Below, one piece after another: positions 7,794 to 15,945 of a stretch of 34,871 nucleotides of DNA. Below the pieces are notes generated by a model, which saw only the letters and a list, made by a program, of their open reading frames with translations, searched no databases and was not told the origin of the DNA. Numbering within the stretch: position 1 is the stretch's first letter; each line of letters opens with the position of its first letter. The position numbers were made by a program, and so were the translations under genes. Source of the stretch: CAYLNG01 sp964497855 (GTDB lineage Bacteria > Verrucomicrobiota > Kiritimatiellia > SS1-B-03-39 > UBA6053); contig CAZCFM010000025.1 in NCBI GenBank assembly GCA_964497855.1, positions 1-34,871 of the forward strand, given 5' to 3'.

Positions 7794-10094
7794 TTATTTA
7801 TCACTGCGCGGTTCCGATGGACCACGCCAAACACTGCCTCCAAACGTGCAAACCCGGATGAACGAGGCGTCGTATGGATCGAACTCCACGCGCATGATGT
7901 TCTTGAAAGGCAGGTCTTCGAAAGCCGTCCAGGTCTCGCCGGAATCCCGGCTGAGCCACAACGCCGGGCCTGGGGCTCCCTCGCAGAGTGTGGCGTAAAT
8001 CCAGTCCGGCCGCCGGGCATCCACGTATGCGCCAAAGTGCTGCGGTCCCTTGCGCAGGACCAACTCCCAGGTCTTTCCACCGTTCAAACTGCGATACAGC
8101 CCTCCCTCCTGCGCGTGGCCTCGACCGGAATCGCTCGCCCCCAGGAAGATCACACGGCTGTCTGTCGGAGATACGGCAAAATCTTTCGGCCACAAAACCG
8201 GCAGGGATGCGTTCACACGCTCCCAGTGCGCCGCGTGGTCCGTGCTGCGGTAGAGTCCAGGCCCCTCGGACAGGAACGTTCCATTGCTGTCGCGTTTGGC
8301 CGTGACCAGAGCGAAGAGGGTGCCGTCTGCGTGCCGGATCAATCGGCAGACCCGCCGATTTCCCTCCGCACCGAGCCCATCATTGGACGCCTTCCACGTT
8401 TGGCCGTCGTCGGTGGACCTGAACACCCCCGCATCGAAGAGGCCGGCGTATAGGATGCGTTTCCCGGGAGGCGACTGCGGGTCGAGCACCAGCGAAGTAA
8501 CCGGGACGAGGGGAAGGCCGCTGTTCGAGGCCGTCCAGGTCACTCCAAAATCCCTGCTCACGCAGACACCGCCGGGACGATCGGCCTTGTGGCGGCCAGA
8601 GATGACATTGTCGTTGGGGATGTCGTGCGTGTCGGAAAACGCCCCCCAGATTTTGCCGGGTTGGCTGTTCTCGAAGACCAGTTCGTAACAGGTGTTCCGC
8701 CAGGGGGCCCAACCCTTGTGATCCCACCAGGTCCACGTCTCGCCGGCGTCAAGCGAACGGGCCAAGCCGATGTCCGTGTAGGCGATGTAGTGGCGGTTTT
8801 GCTCGTGCGGGTCGATGGAATAGTGCCAGGCGGTCGTCACCACGAGCCCGTTGCAGATCCATCGGGCGGAGGGACCGGACTCGCCCTCCGTTCCCGGGGC
8901 GGGGCGTCCGTGGGCGGCACGCCAGAAACCGCCGCCGTCCTCCGTGATGAAACAGCCCATGGAGCCGCAGAACAACAGGTGGTCGGGATCCGCCGGGCAT
9001 ATGGCAGCGCCCGTTGGCCATTCCTGATAGAACTGTCCGGCACCAGCCACGCGCCAGTCCTTTTCCACATTGGTCTTTCCAAAGCGGGAATCGGCATGGA
9101 ACACGGCACGCCATGTTTGGCCCGCATTGTCCGATCGATACACCGTGGCATGGTGTGGGGGTTTCACACCCGTGTTGGTGTTAAAGGTGTACACCGTGAG
9201 GGGCTTCGCGTTCGTGGTCAGGACCTGCTCGTAGCGCGGGGTGGGACCCATGGCCCACTGATCCGCAGCTTTCACATCCAGATTGAGGCCTTCGCCCATG
9301 CAGGATTCCCACTGTTCTCCTCGGTCGGTGGAGCGGAAGACTCCACCGGCCAACACACCGTTCCGAACCTCGCCCGGAATGGTTGCATAGAGCACGCACA
9401 CCTTCTCCTCCGGATTCGATCCTCCCGCAAAAGCACGCAGATTGCGCCAAGGAAGGCCAGCGGTCTTTTTCGTCCATGTGACCCCGCTATCGTCCGAGCG
9501 CCAGACCCCTTCCTCCGTGGCGGCGAAACACACGCGCCGATCAGCGGGCGACGTCTGGTCAAAATGAAACCCAACGCCCGCGCCTTTGGGTCCATCGCAT
9601 CGCGACCAGGTGCGCCCGCCATCGTCCGAGCGCCAGGCGCCCTCCTCCGTGCCTGCCAACATCCGCTCCGGATGGCCGGGATCGATGGAAATCTCGCCAC
9701 TGAGTCGCCCCTGGATGTTGCCCATGTCGGTCCAGGTTTGACCCCCGTCGTGGGTGACCTTTAGTTTTCCACCCCACCCGGAGGCCGCGAATATCGTGTT
9801 CTCATCCAACGGGTGAAAAACCGGCCGACAACGGGTGTTGCCGCCAAGTTGCGCGTGGTGGATCATCCGCCAGGAATGGCCTCCATCGGCGGACAAGTAC
9901 GCGGCGCTCATGTCACTGTTGATCATAACCCGTTTCGGGGACACCGGGCTGATTGCGGGCGCGAACAGACTCCCCCCTCCCGCAATCCCGATCGGCTTCC
10001 ATCCACCATATGCATCGGTTTCGGCAGCGGGAGCCCCTGCGGACAAGAGGTGGATTCCGAATAGGAAGTGCGCTACAACAGAAAAACATTTCAT
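7794..10094 (-). CDS. Secreted Asp-box (BNR/sortilin-like) beta-propeller protein
   Basis: 766 residues with a Sec signal peptide (hydrophobic stretch up to about residue 24, APAAE). The mature protein is built from about thirteen Asp-box motifs of the S-x-D-x-G-x-T-W type, for example SADGGHSWR, THDGGQTWT, SDDGGRTWS, SDDSGVTWT, STDRGEQWE, SDNAGQTWR, SLDAGETWT, SRDFGVTWT, STDDGQTWK and SRDSGETWT. Their number and spacing suggest two tandem propellers, as in GH74 xyloglucanases and Vps10/sortilin-like proteins. In GH74 the function is polysaccharide cleavage, but catalytic aspartates cannot be assigned by eye, so it could also be non-catalytic. AGGA precedes the ATG. It is the first gene of a likely two-gene minus-strand unit with the secreted protein downstream. 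Confidence 0.88.
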   Translation of the reverse strand: MKCFSVVAHFLFGIHLLSAGAPAAETDAYGGWKPIGIAGGGSLFAPAISPVSPKRVMINSDMSAAYLSADGGHSWRMIHHAQLGGNTRCRPVFHPLDENTIFAASGWGGKLKVTHDGGQTWTDMGNIQGRLSGEISIDPGHPERMLAGTEEGAWRSDDGGRTWSRCDGPKGAGVGFHFDQTSPADRRVCFAATEEGVWRSDDSGVTWTKKTAGLPWRNLRAFAGGSNPEEKVCVLYATIPGEVRNGVLAGGVFRSTDRGEQWESCMGEGLNLDVKAADQWAMGPTPRYEQVLTTNAKPLTVYTFNTNTGVKPPHHATVYRSDNAGQTWRAVFHADSRFGKTNVEKDWRVAGAGQFYQEWPTGAAICPADPDHLLFCGSMGCFITEDGGGFWRAAHGRPAPGTEGESGPSARWICNGLVVTTAWHYSIDPHEQNRHYIAYTDIGLARSLDAGETWTWWDHKGWAPWRNTCYELVFENSQPGKIWGAFSDTHDIPNDNVISGRHKADRPGGVCVSRDFGVTWTASNSGLPLVPVTSLVLDPQSPPGKRILYAGLFDAGVFRSTDDGQTWKASNDGLGAEGNRRVCRLIRHADGTLFALVTAKRDSNGTFLSEGPGLYRSTDHAAHWERVNASLPVLWPKDFAVSPTDSRVIFLGASDSGRGHAQEGGLYRSLNGGKTWELVLRKGPQHFGAYVDARRPDWIYATLCEGAPGPALWLSRDSGETWTAFEDLPFKNIMRVEFDPYDASFIRVCTFGGSVWRGPSEPRSDK

Positions 10095-10222
10095 GTCCTG
10101 ATCCTCAGTTTATATGGTTTTGTCGGGGGACCAACTCACAGGCCATCGCATCCACAATAGAGTTGCCTTTAGCATCAAGGGCACATATTGAAAGCATATT
10201 ATCATCTAACCCGGAGCCCTTT

Positions 10223-10603
10223 ATGCACCTGTCGATGCGTTTGTACCCCCTCGTCGCCCTGCTTGTCCTGTGGAGCGCCTGCAGCCGCGCCCCCGTGGCC
10301 TCCTGGCCGGAATTGTCGGCCTTGGACCTCGCCGTGGAGTCTTTCGACAAGGCCCGCGCCACCTCAGCCGATCCCGCGGCCCTCGCACCGGCCCTTGAAA
10401 AAGTCTTCGCCGCCGCCGACGCCCTCGCCCGAGCACCCATCCCGGCATCTCTTCCCAACCGAGGCCAACTGGAACGCGGCCTCCAGGACCTCCGTTCCCT
10501 CGTGTCCGATCTCCGCGCCGCCACCGAATCCCCCGCCTACGAGGCCCTTCACCCTCTGGTCGAACAGCTCCTGCACGACGCCGGCATCCCCCATGTGCAT
10601 TGA
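10223..10603 (+). CDS. Small lipoprotein of an ABC-transporter operon
   Basis: 126 residues. The N-terminus MHLSMRLYPLVALLVLWSAC is a type II signal with the lipid-attachment cysteine at C20. The mature part is helical, alanine/leucine-rich (residues about 30-115) and ends LLHDAGIPHVH, a short histidine-containing tail. ATG 10223 was chosen because GGAG lies six bases upstream; a second in-frame ATG at 10235 is possible. The stop codon lies only a few bases before the next gene, so it is the first gene of a four-gene operon with an ABC ATPase, an FtsX-type permease and a DUF3299-like protein. It may be the periplasm-facing partner of that transporter. Not recognised at family level. Confidence 0.75.
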   Translation: MHLSMRLYPLVALLVLWSACSRAPVASWPELSALDLAVESFDKARATSADPAALAPALEKVFAAADALARAPIPASLPNRGQLERGLQDLRSLVSDLRAATESPAYEALHPLVEQLLHDAGIPHVH

Positions 10604-10608
10604 CGTCC

Positions 10609-11286
10609 ATGGATGACAGCGTCCTCCATCTCCGCGATCTGCGCGTCACCCTCGGCGCGGAACTCACGCTGCGTTTTCCCGACCTGGATCTGCAACGCGG
10701 CGAGTCCCTGGTGGTGACCGGTCCGAGCGGCTGCGGCAAATCGACGTTTCTGAATCTGATCGCCGGATTGATCCGTCCCGGCGGCGGCACTCTCCTTGTC
10801 CAGCAACAGGACCTATCCCGACTCCGCCCCGCCGATCTCGATCATTTCCGCGGCCGCCACATCGGCATGGTCCACCAGAATTTCCATCTGCTCGACGCCT
10901 TCACGGCCCTCGAAAACGTCCGCGCCGGCCTGCGTTTCGGTCCCCGGCTTCCCGCCGCGCGCGCCCGCGAAACCGCGCAGCACATGCTCGAACGCGTCGG
11001 TCTCCGCGACCGCCTGCACAGCCCCGTGCAACGCCTCTCCCGCGGCGAACGCCAGCGCGTGGCCATTGCCCGCGCCCTCGCGGCCTCCCCTTCCCTGCTG
11101 CTGTCCGACGAAGCCACCGGTTCCCTCGATCCCGCCCGCGCCCGGGACGTGATGGACCTGATGGAACAGCTCTGCCGCGAAATCCAGTGCGCCTGGATTT
11201 GCGTGACGCACGACGAGACCCTCGCCGCCCGCTTCCCCCGCCGTCTCGACGCCACGCGCTGGATACACACGGAGGCCCGTCCATGA
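10609..11286 (+). CDS. ABC transporter ATP-binding protein (LolD/MacB type)
   Basis: Cytoplasmic ATPase subunit of 225 residues. Walker A is GPSGCGKST (residues 38-46), the Q-loop is in GMVHQNFHLL, the signature is LSRGERQRVAIARAL, Walker B is LLLSDEAT with catalytic Glu, and the switch histidine is in VTHDE. Size and the QNFHLL/SDEATGSLD pattern match the LolD/MacB/FtsE branch, whose partners are mechanotransmitting FtsX-type permeases rather than solute channels. ATG 10609 is chosen; TTG 10600 would overlap the preceding stop region. The stop codon overlaps the permease start (ATGA at 11283-11286), so the two are translationally coupled. Confidence 0.92.
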   Translation: MDDSVLHLRDLRVTLGAELTLRFPDLDLQRGESLVVTGPSGCGKSTFLNLIAGLIRPGGGTLLVQQQDLSRLRPADLDHFRGRHIGMVHQNFHLLDAFTALENVRAGLRFGPRLPAARARETAQHMLERVGLRDRLHSPVQRLSRGERQRVAIARALAASPSLLLSDEATGSLDPARARDVMDLMEQLCREIQCAWICVTHDETLAARFPRRLDATRWIHTEARP

Positions 11287-12512
11287 GCCCCGCGTCCATC
11301 GCCTGGCGCTACCTGCTGCGCCGCCCCTGGGTCACGGCCCTGACCCTGCTCAGCCTGGCCCTCGGTTCGGCGCTGCCCTGCGTCATTCTCCAGCTCCGCG
11401 CCCGCTCCGAAGCATCCCTCCTGCGCGACGGCGAAGGCGTCGATCTCGTCGTCGGCGGCAAAGGCAGCCCCCTGCAACTGGTGCTCTCCGCCGTACACCA
11501 CCTCGACCTGCCCACCGGCAACATTCCGCTCTCTCTCTACGAAACCCTGCGCAACGACCGCCGCATCGCCGCCGCCGTTCCTCTCAGCCTCGGCGACAAC
11601 GTCCGCGGCTTCCGCATTGTCGGCACCGACGCCTCGATGCGCGCCTGGCGCCCGCGCGGCTTCGAAGGGGCGGAGTGGCTGCGTTTGCGCGGCGGAGTCT
11701 GGTTCAACTCACCCTTCGATGCCGTCGCCGGAGCCGAAGCCGCCCGCGTCCTCGACCTTGCGGTCGGCGACAGTTTCGTGGGTGCCCACGGTCTTGTGGC
11801 CGCCCCGGGAACCGAACACAGAGATTTCCCCTACCGCGTCACCGGCATCCTGGAGCCGACAGGCGGGGCGATGGACCGGCTGATTCTCACCCCGCTCGAA
11901 TCCGTCTGGGATGTTCACGCAGCCGAAGAAAAACACCACGGTTACACGGCCAGCGAGGCGCGTCCGCCGGAAGTCACCGCCCTGTGGCTCAAACTGCGTT
12001 CGCCCGGACTGCGGGTCTGGATTCGCGAGGAAATCAACCGCAAAACCGAAGCCATGGCGGCCTCCCCCGTGGAGGAACTGCTGCGGCTCTACCAGCGCGT
12101 GCTGCGTCCCCTCGAACGTGGACTTCTCTGGATGGCCGCCGCCGTCGCCGTCACCTCCACCCTGGCCATTCTCGCCACGCTCCTCCAGGCCGCCGAGCGC
12201 CGTCGCCGCGACTGGGCGCTCTTGCGCGTGCTGGGCGCCCATCCCCGCGAGGTGTTTCTGATTGTGTGGATGGAGGCCGTTTGGATCGCACTGCTCGGGG
12301 TCTTCGCCGGATTCCTGCTCGCCCACGGCGGACTCGCCCTGGCCTTCCATCTCATCGACGAACCCGGTTTCGCCTCCTCGCCGTTTTGGCTACCCACCCG
12401 GGGCGAAGGTCTGCTGCTCGCAGGCATCGCCCTCGCCGCCTCGCTCACCGGCCTCCTGCCCGCCGCCCTTCAGTACCGACGCTCCCCGCTGACGGATTTG
12501 GAAAGCGCATGA
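11283..12512 (+). CDS. FtsX/MacB-type ABC transporter permease
   Basis: Inner-membrane subunit of 409 residues with the FtsX-fold topology: one N-terminal membrane helix (WVTALTLLSLALGSALPCVI, about 14-33), a large extracytoplasmic MacB-like domain (about 40-280), then three C-terminal helices (starting near LLWMAAAVAVTSTLAILATLL, VFLIVWMEAVWIALLGVFAGF and GLLLAGIALAASLTGLLPAAL). ATG 11283 overlaps the ATPase stop and is preceded by GGAGG seven bases upstream. The stop overlaps the next start (ATGA, 12509-12512). Such permeases move lipoproteins, drugs or metals, or act mechanically; the substrate is not evident. The coupled DUF3299-like gene recalls gammaproteobacterial operons of similar composition that have been linked to zinc; this link is inference. 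Confidence 0.9.
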   Translation: MSPASIAWRYLLRRPWVTALTLLSLALGSALPCVILQLRARSEASLLRDGEGVDLVVGGKGSPLQLVLSAVHHLDLPTGNIPLSLYETLRNDRRIAAAVPLSLGDNVRGFRIVGTDASMRAWRPRGFEGAEWLRLRGGVWFNSPFDAVAGAEAARVLDLAVGDSFVGAHGLVAAPGTEHRDFPYRVTGILEPTGGAMDRLILTPLESVWDVHAAEEKHHGYTASEARPPEVTALWLKLRSPGLRVWIREEINRKTEAMAASPVEELLRLYQRVLRPLERGLLWMAAAVAVTSTLAILATLLQAAERRRRDWALLRVLGAHPREVFLIVWMEAVWIALLGVFAGFLLAHGGLALAFHLIDEPGFASSPFWLPTRGEGLLLAGIALAASLTGLLPAALQYRRSPLTDLESA

Positions 12513-13072
12513 AAAAAGACACCCTCATCAACCTCGCCACCGCCCTCGCCGCTGGCGCCGCCTTTCTGCTCGTGATCGCCCGCCTGTCGCCCCGCCAGGA
12601 CGCTTTCAGCGAAGCGGAGGCCAGGCCCACGCCCACGCCGCGTCCCCTGCCTCCCGGCGTCACCCTGCTGTCCTTTGCCGACCTCGAAAAAACCACGCCG
12701 GACGCCAACTACCTGCCCCTGTATCCGCCCGGACTCAAGGCCCTTAACGGGAAGCAGGTCCGCCTCGTCGGATTCATGGCCCCCTTCGACAGCCTGACCT
12801 CCCTGAAGACCTTCATGCTCTTCCCCACGCCCGCCGGCTGCAATTTCTGCGCCCCGCCCGCACCGAACCAGTACATCCTCGTCCGCCAGCGCGACGCCGC
12901 CAAACATCCCTACATCGAAAACCCCATCGAAATCACGGGCAAGCTGGTCCTGTGGACGACCGAGTCCGGCATCCCCGCCGATTCTGAAAACTTCTTTGTC
13001 TACACAATGGAGGACGCCGAGGTCGTGGAACTGGACGCCAACGCCGTCGCCCCCGACCAGCACTTCTTTTGA
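12509..13072 (+). CDS. DUF3299-like exported protein
   Basis: 187 residues. An N-terminal hydrophobic segment (about residues 7-25, INLATALAAGAAFLLVIARL) acts as a signal anchor, followed by a Thr/Pro-rich linker (PTPTPRPLPPG). The rest has the pattern of DUF3299: a beta-rich OB-like core with LNGKQVRLVGFMAPF and then FPTPAGCNFCAPPAPNQ, whose CxxC pair could bind a metal or form a disulfide, then ITGKLVLWTTESG. It starts four bases inside the permease gene, so it belongs to the same transcript and probably works with that transporter on the outer face of the membrane. The biochemical role of DUF3299 is not established. Confidence 0.8.
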   Translation: MKKDTLINLATALAAGAAFLLVIARLSPRQDAFSEAEARPTPTPRPLPPGVTLLSFADLEKTTPDANYLPLYPPGLKALNGKQVRLVGFMAPFDSLTSLKTFMLFPTPAGCNFCAPPAPNQYILVRQRDAAKHPYIENPIEITGKLVLWTTESGIPADSENFFVYTMEDAEVVELDANAVAPDQHFF

Positions 13073-13165
13073 TGGCGGGAAGGTGCCTGCCGACAAAAAC
13101 GCCGTGGAATCCGTCTTTACAATGCGGAATCGCTCCTTAATGCTCCTGCAACCCTTTTCCGCCGT

Positions 13166-15091
13166 ATGCAAGACGTCATCCTCGACCCCCTTCACATCTT
13201 CCACTGCCCGTACTGCGGGGAGGACCTGCTGCCCCTGGCACCGGAACCCTTCACCACCCTCGCCTGTACCCGCTGCAATGCCGAAGTCGCCGTCCCGGGA
13301 CAGTTCGGCCAGTTCCTCCTGCGCCAGCGCATCACCGACAGCGTGATCAGCAGCGTGTTCGAGGCCAGCGACCCCAAACTTGACCGCAGTGTCAGCCTCA
13401 AAATCCTGAACTTCGTTCTCAGCAAGAACTCGGAGCTGGCGGAAGCCTTCAAACGGGAAGCCCTCGCCGCCGCGTCCCTCAATTCGCCTCACGTCCTCAA
13501 AGTGTACGAGTTCGGCACCCACAACGGTCAGCCCTACATGGTGATGGAAAACACGGAGGGCCGCTACCTGAACGCGCTCATGCAGGAACGTCGCCTCTCC
13601 GACCACCGTATCCTCCACATCACCGAGGGCATCGTGCAGGGTCTGATGGACACCCACGAGCAGGGCATTGTGCATGGCGACGTCATGCCCCGCAATATTC
13701 TTATCGATCCCGACGGCACCGCCAAAATCTGCGATTTCGGTCTCGCCCGCTTTTCCGGACAAGACGCCAGCCCCATCGACTCCTGGTCCTCTCCCTATTA
13801 CATGCCTCCGGAACGCATCCAGGGCCTCCCCGAAGACCACCGCGCGGATTTCTACAGCCTCGGCACCACCCTCTACATGATGATCTGCGATCATCTGCCC
13901 TTCTTCGATCTCGACGAGGACATGATCCTGAAGCGCAAATGCGAAGAATCCGCACCCGATCCGCGGGTCCACCGCCCCGACGCCACTCCCTGTCTCTGCG
14001 AACTCGCCTTGCGCCTGCTCGAACGCGACCCCCAGCGCCGTCCCTCCGACTACAGCGAACTTCAGGACCTCCTCCGCGACGCCTTCAACCGACTCCCCCG
14101 CGAAGACAACGGCAGCCCCCGCAGCTCCAGCGCCACCCGCCCCCTGCAAAAAGCCGTGCTCCCCCGCAAACAGCCACCCTGGGTTTTGTTTCTCCTGCTC
14201 GCACTCGGACTCGCCGGAGCCTGGCTGATCGCACATTTTGCCCGCCAACGCAGCCTGAAAACGTCCGAAAACGCCAACCCGCCCGGCCTTTTCCCCACGC
14301 CACTTCCGACAGCTACACCCACGCCCATCCCCACACTCACTCCGCAGCCCAGTCCCACAGCGCCTCCAGCCCTCCCCACGCCCGTGATCGAGGCACCAGC
14401 GCCCCCACACCTCCCTGTGGCTGATTTCCACGGGGACACGGGTAGCGTAAAAACCGATGAAGAGGGTTTCCTTCTGGAGTGGTGCGACCGCAGACTCAAC
14501 GACCCCGTCTTTCTTGCGTTTTCCCTTGAGCAACGTCCCCGCGTCGAAGCAGGGCTCTTCGGTCAACACCCCGGCATTCGTTTTGAAAATTCCGCGTTGA
14601 TTTCCGGACGCACCCCTCACACCGAAGATGCCTTCACTCTGGTCTTCTTCGTCCATCCCTCCACCTCCAGCGTGAACCTGTCCAAACAGGCCCTCGCCGG
14701 CAACGATCCCGCTACGGCGGGCGAACACTGGAACATCCACCTCGATCCCATGATCGGAGACGCCGTTCGTTTTCAAAGCCGTCAGGGTTCCGCCATCCTT
14801 GTCCTCTCCCGCGAAGAGCGCGGAAAACCTTTTGTCGTTGCCTTCGTCCGCGGGCCCAAGGGCGACCGCGCCTACGTCGGCACCCACAGCGTCATGCTTG
14901 CCGGTCCAGCCCCGGCCCGTCCCGAGCCCGACCCCGAAGCCCTTCCGTCCCTCCATCTCGGGAGCCTCCCCGGTTTCACACCGTATCAGGGTTCGCTCGC
15001 CGAATTCCGCATCTACGGGGAGGAACTCTCCGACGAGGCCCTCCAAACCCTTTTCCTGGAAATGGAACGTCGCTACGGGGCGGCTCCGTGA
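13166..15091 (+). CDS. Transmembrane Ser/Thr protein kinase with N-terminal zinc ribbon and C-terminal lectin-like domain
   Basis: 641 residues. Order: a zinc ribbon with C14-x2-C17 and C34-x2-C37; a kinase domain (about 50-310) with VAIK-type K79 (SVSLKIL), alpha-C E98, catalytic loop H170-G-D172 with N177 (HGDVMPRN), D190-F-G and YMPPE; a basic linker; one membrane helix (about 339-358); a Pro/Thr-rich stalk (about 372-415); and an extracytoplasmic region (about 418-641) that reads like a LamG/concanavalin sandwich (ENSALISGRTPHTEDAFTLVFF, LAEFRIYGEELSDEALQTLF). Catalytic residues are present, but the glycine loop is degenerate (no G-x-G) and HRD is HGD, a frequent bacterial variant. It should sense an external glycan or ligand and phosphorylate cytoplasmic targets. 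The next gene starts inside its stop codon. Confidence 0.88.
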   Translation: MQDVILDPLHIFHCPYCGEDLLPLAPEPFTTLACTRCNAEVAVPGQFGQFLLRQRITDSVISSVFEASDPKLDRSVSLKILNFVLSKNSELAEAFKREALAAASLNSPHVLKVYEFGTHNGQPYMVMENTEGRYLNALMQERRLSDHRILHITEGIVQGLMDTHEQGIVHGDVMPRNILIDPDGTAKICDFGLARFSGQDASPIDSWSSPYYMPPERIQGLPEDHRADFYSLGTTLYMMICDHLPFFDLDEDMILKRKCEESAPDPRVHRPDATPCLCELALRLLERDPQRRPSDYSELQDLLRDAFNRLPREDNGSPRSSSATRPLQKAVLPRKQPPWVLFLLLALGLAGAWLIAHFARQRSLKTSENANPPGLFPTPLPTATPTPIPTLTPQPSPTAPPALPTPVIEAPAPPHLPVADFHGDTGSVKTDEEGFLLEWCDRRLNDPVFLAFSLEQRPRVEAGLFGQHPGIRFENSALISGRTPHTEDAFTLVFFVHPSTSSVNLSKQALAGNDPATAGEHWNIHLDPMIGDAVRFQSRQGSAILVLSREERGKPFVVAFVRGPKGDRAYVGTHSVMLAGPAPARPEPDPEALPSLHLGSLPGFTPYQGSLAEFRIYGEELSDEALQTLFLEMERRYGAAP

Positions 15092-15837
15092 AACGGCTGG
15101 ATCGCATTGTCACCCCTTTCAACGATGTGGATGTCTGGCAAAACAACGATGGCAGCATCGATTTCGAAGTCATCGGAGCCACCCATGCCACCTGGCATCC
15201 CCATCGCCTCCTGACCGGTCACGCCTGGGACGCCATCACCGGGGCCACCCTTCTCCATCCCGGAACCCCCGCGCGCATCCTCATGCTCGGCCTCGGCGGC
15301 GGCACCGTCTTCCGCCAACTCCGCCACCTTCTTCCCGATGCGGAACTGTGCGCCGTGGAAATCGACGGCGATATGATCCGCCTCGCCCGCGACTACATGC
15401 AGCTCGACGACCTCCGCGTCACCGTCGTCCACGACGACGCCTTCGCCTGGATTCAACGCCCACACGCACCCTACGATGTGGTCATTGACGACCTCTATCG
15501 CTGCGGAGACAGCGACGTGGAACGCCCCGTCGAAATCACCAACGCCCTGCTCGAAACCCTCTGCTCCCTGTTGGTTCCGGAGGGAAGCCTGGTCATGAAC
15601 CTCGTCATCGGCAAAGGACACCGCAACACCCAGCGCGCGGCGCGGAACGCGTTTTTGGCCCGCTTCGCTTCGGTGCGTGCCGTTCGCCCGCCCCTCAGCA
15701 TTAACGAAGTTCTCTGCGGACGCAGTGCCGGCCCCGAACTGCGCGGCCCCCGGTCCCTGCACCGGATGCTGAGCTTTTTTGAGAACGAGACAGACCGGAA
15801 ATTCTGGAAAGAACTGCGTACTTTAAAATTGCGTTGA
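15088..15837 (+). CDS. Spermidine synthase-like methyltransferase-fold protein
   Basis: 249 residues, Rossmann methyltransferase fold of the spermidine-synthase (SpeE-like) group. The nucleotide-binding motif is LGLGGGTVFRQL (about 72-83), followed by the acidic end of beta 2 (AVEIDGDMIRLARDYM) and the DDAFAWI and VVIDDLY blocks where SpeE has its substrate aspartates. It lacks the usual N-terminal beta-domain length, so the aminopropyl-acceptor specificity is doubtful and a small-molecule or protein methyltransferase is equally possible. The GTG start at 15088 overlaps the kinase stop (GTGA), giving strict translational coupling to the membrane kinase. Confidence 0.8.
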   Translation: MKRLDRIVTPFNDVDVWQNNDGSIDFEVIGATHATWHPHRLLTGHAWDAITGATLLHPGTPARILMLGLGGGTVFRQLRHLLPDAELCAVEIDGDMIRLARDYMQLDDLRVTVVHDDAFAWIQRPHAPYDVVIDDLYRCGDSDVERPVEITNALLETLCSLLVPEGSLVMNLVIGKGHRNTQRAARNAFLARFASVRAVRPPLSINEVLCGRSAGPELRGPRSLHRMLSFFENETDRKFWKELRTLKLR

Positions 15838-15840
15838 GGC

Positions 15841-15881
15841 ACATCCCTGCATAAATGGATGTCCCCGGCGTTTTCTCCGGG
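15841..15881 (+). other. Tandem short hairpins between two genes
   Basis: ACATCC (15841-15846) pairs with GGATGT (15857-15862), and CCCGG (15864-15868) pairs with CCGGG (15877-15881). They follow immediately after the methyltransferase stop. There is no T-run directly after them, so they are at best a weak terminator or an mRNA-end stabiliser. Confidence 0.35.
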
Positions 15882-15945
15882 AGGATCATCCCCCTCCCAT
15901 CCGCCTTCACCCTTCACCGATTTTTTTTCCAAAAGTGATTTCCCT

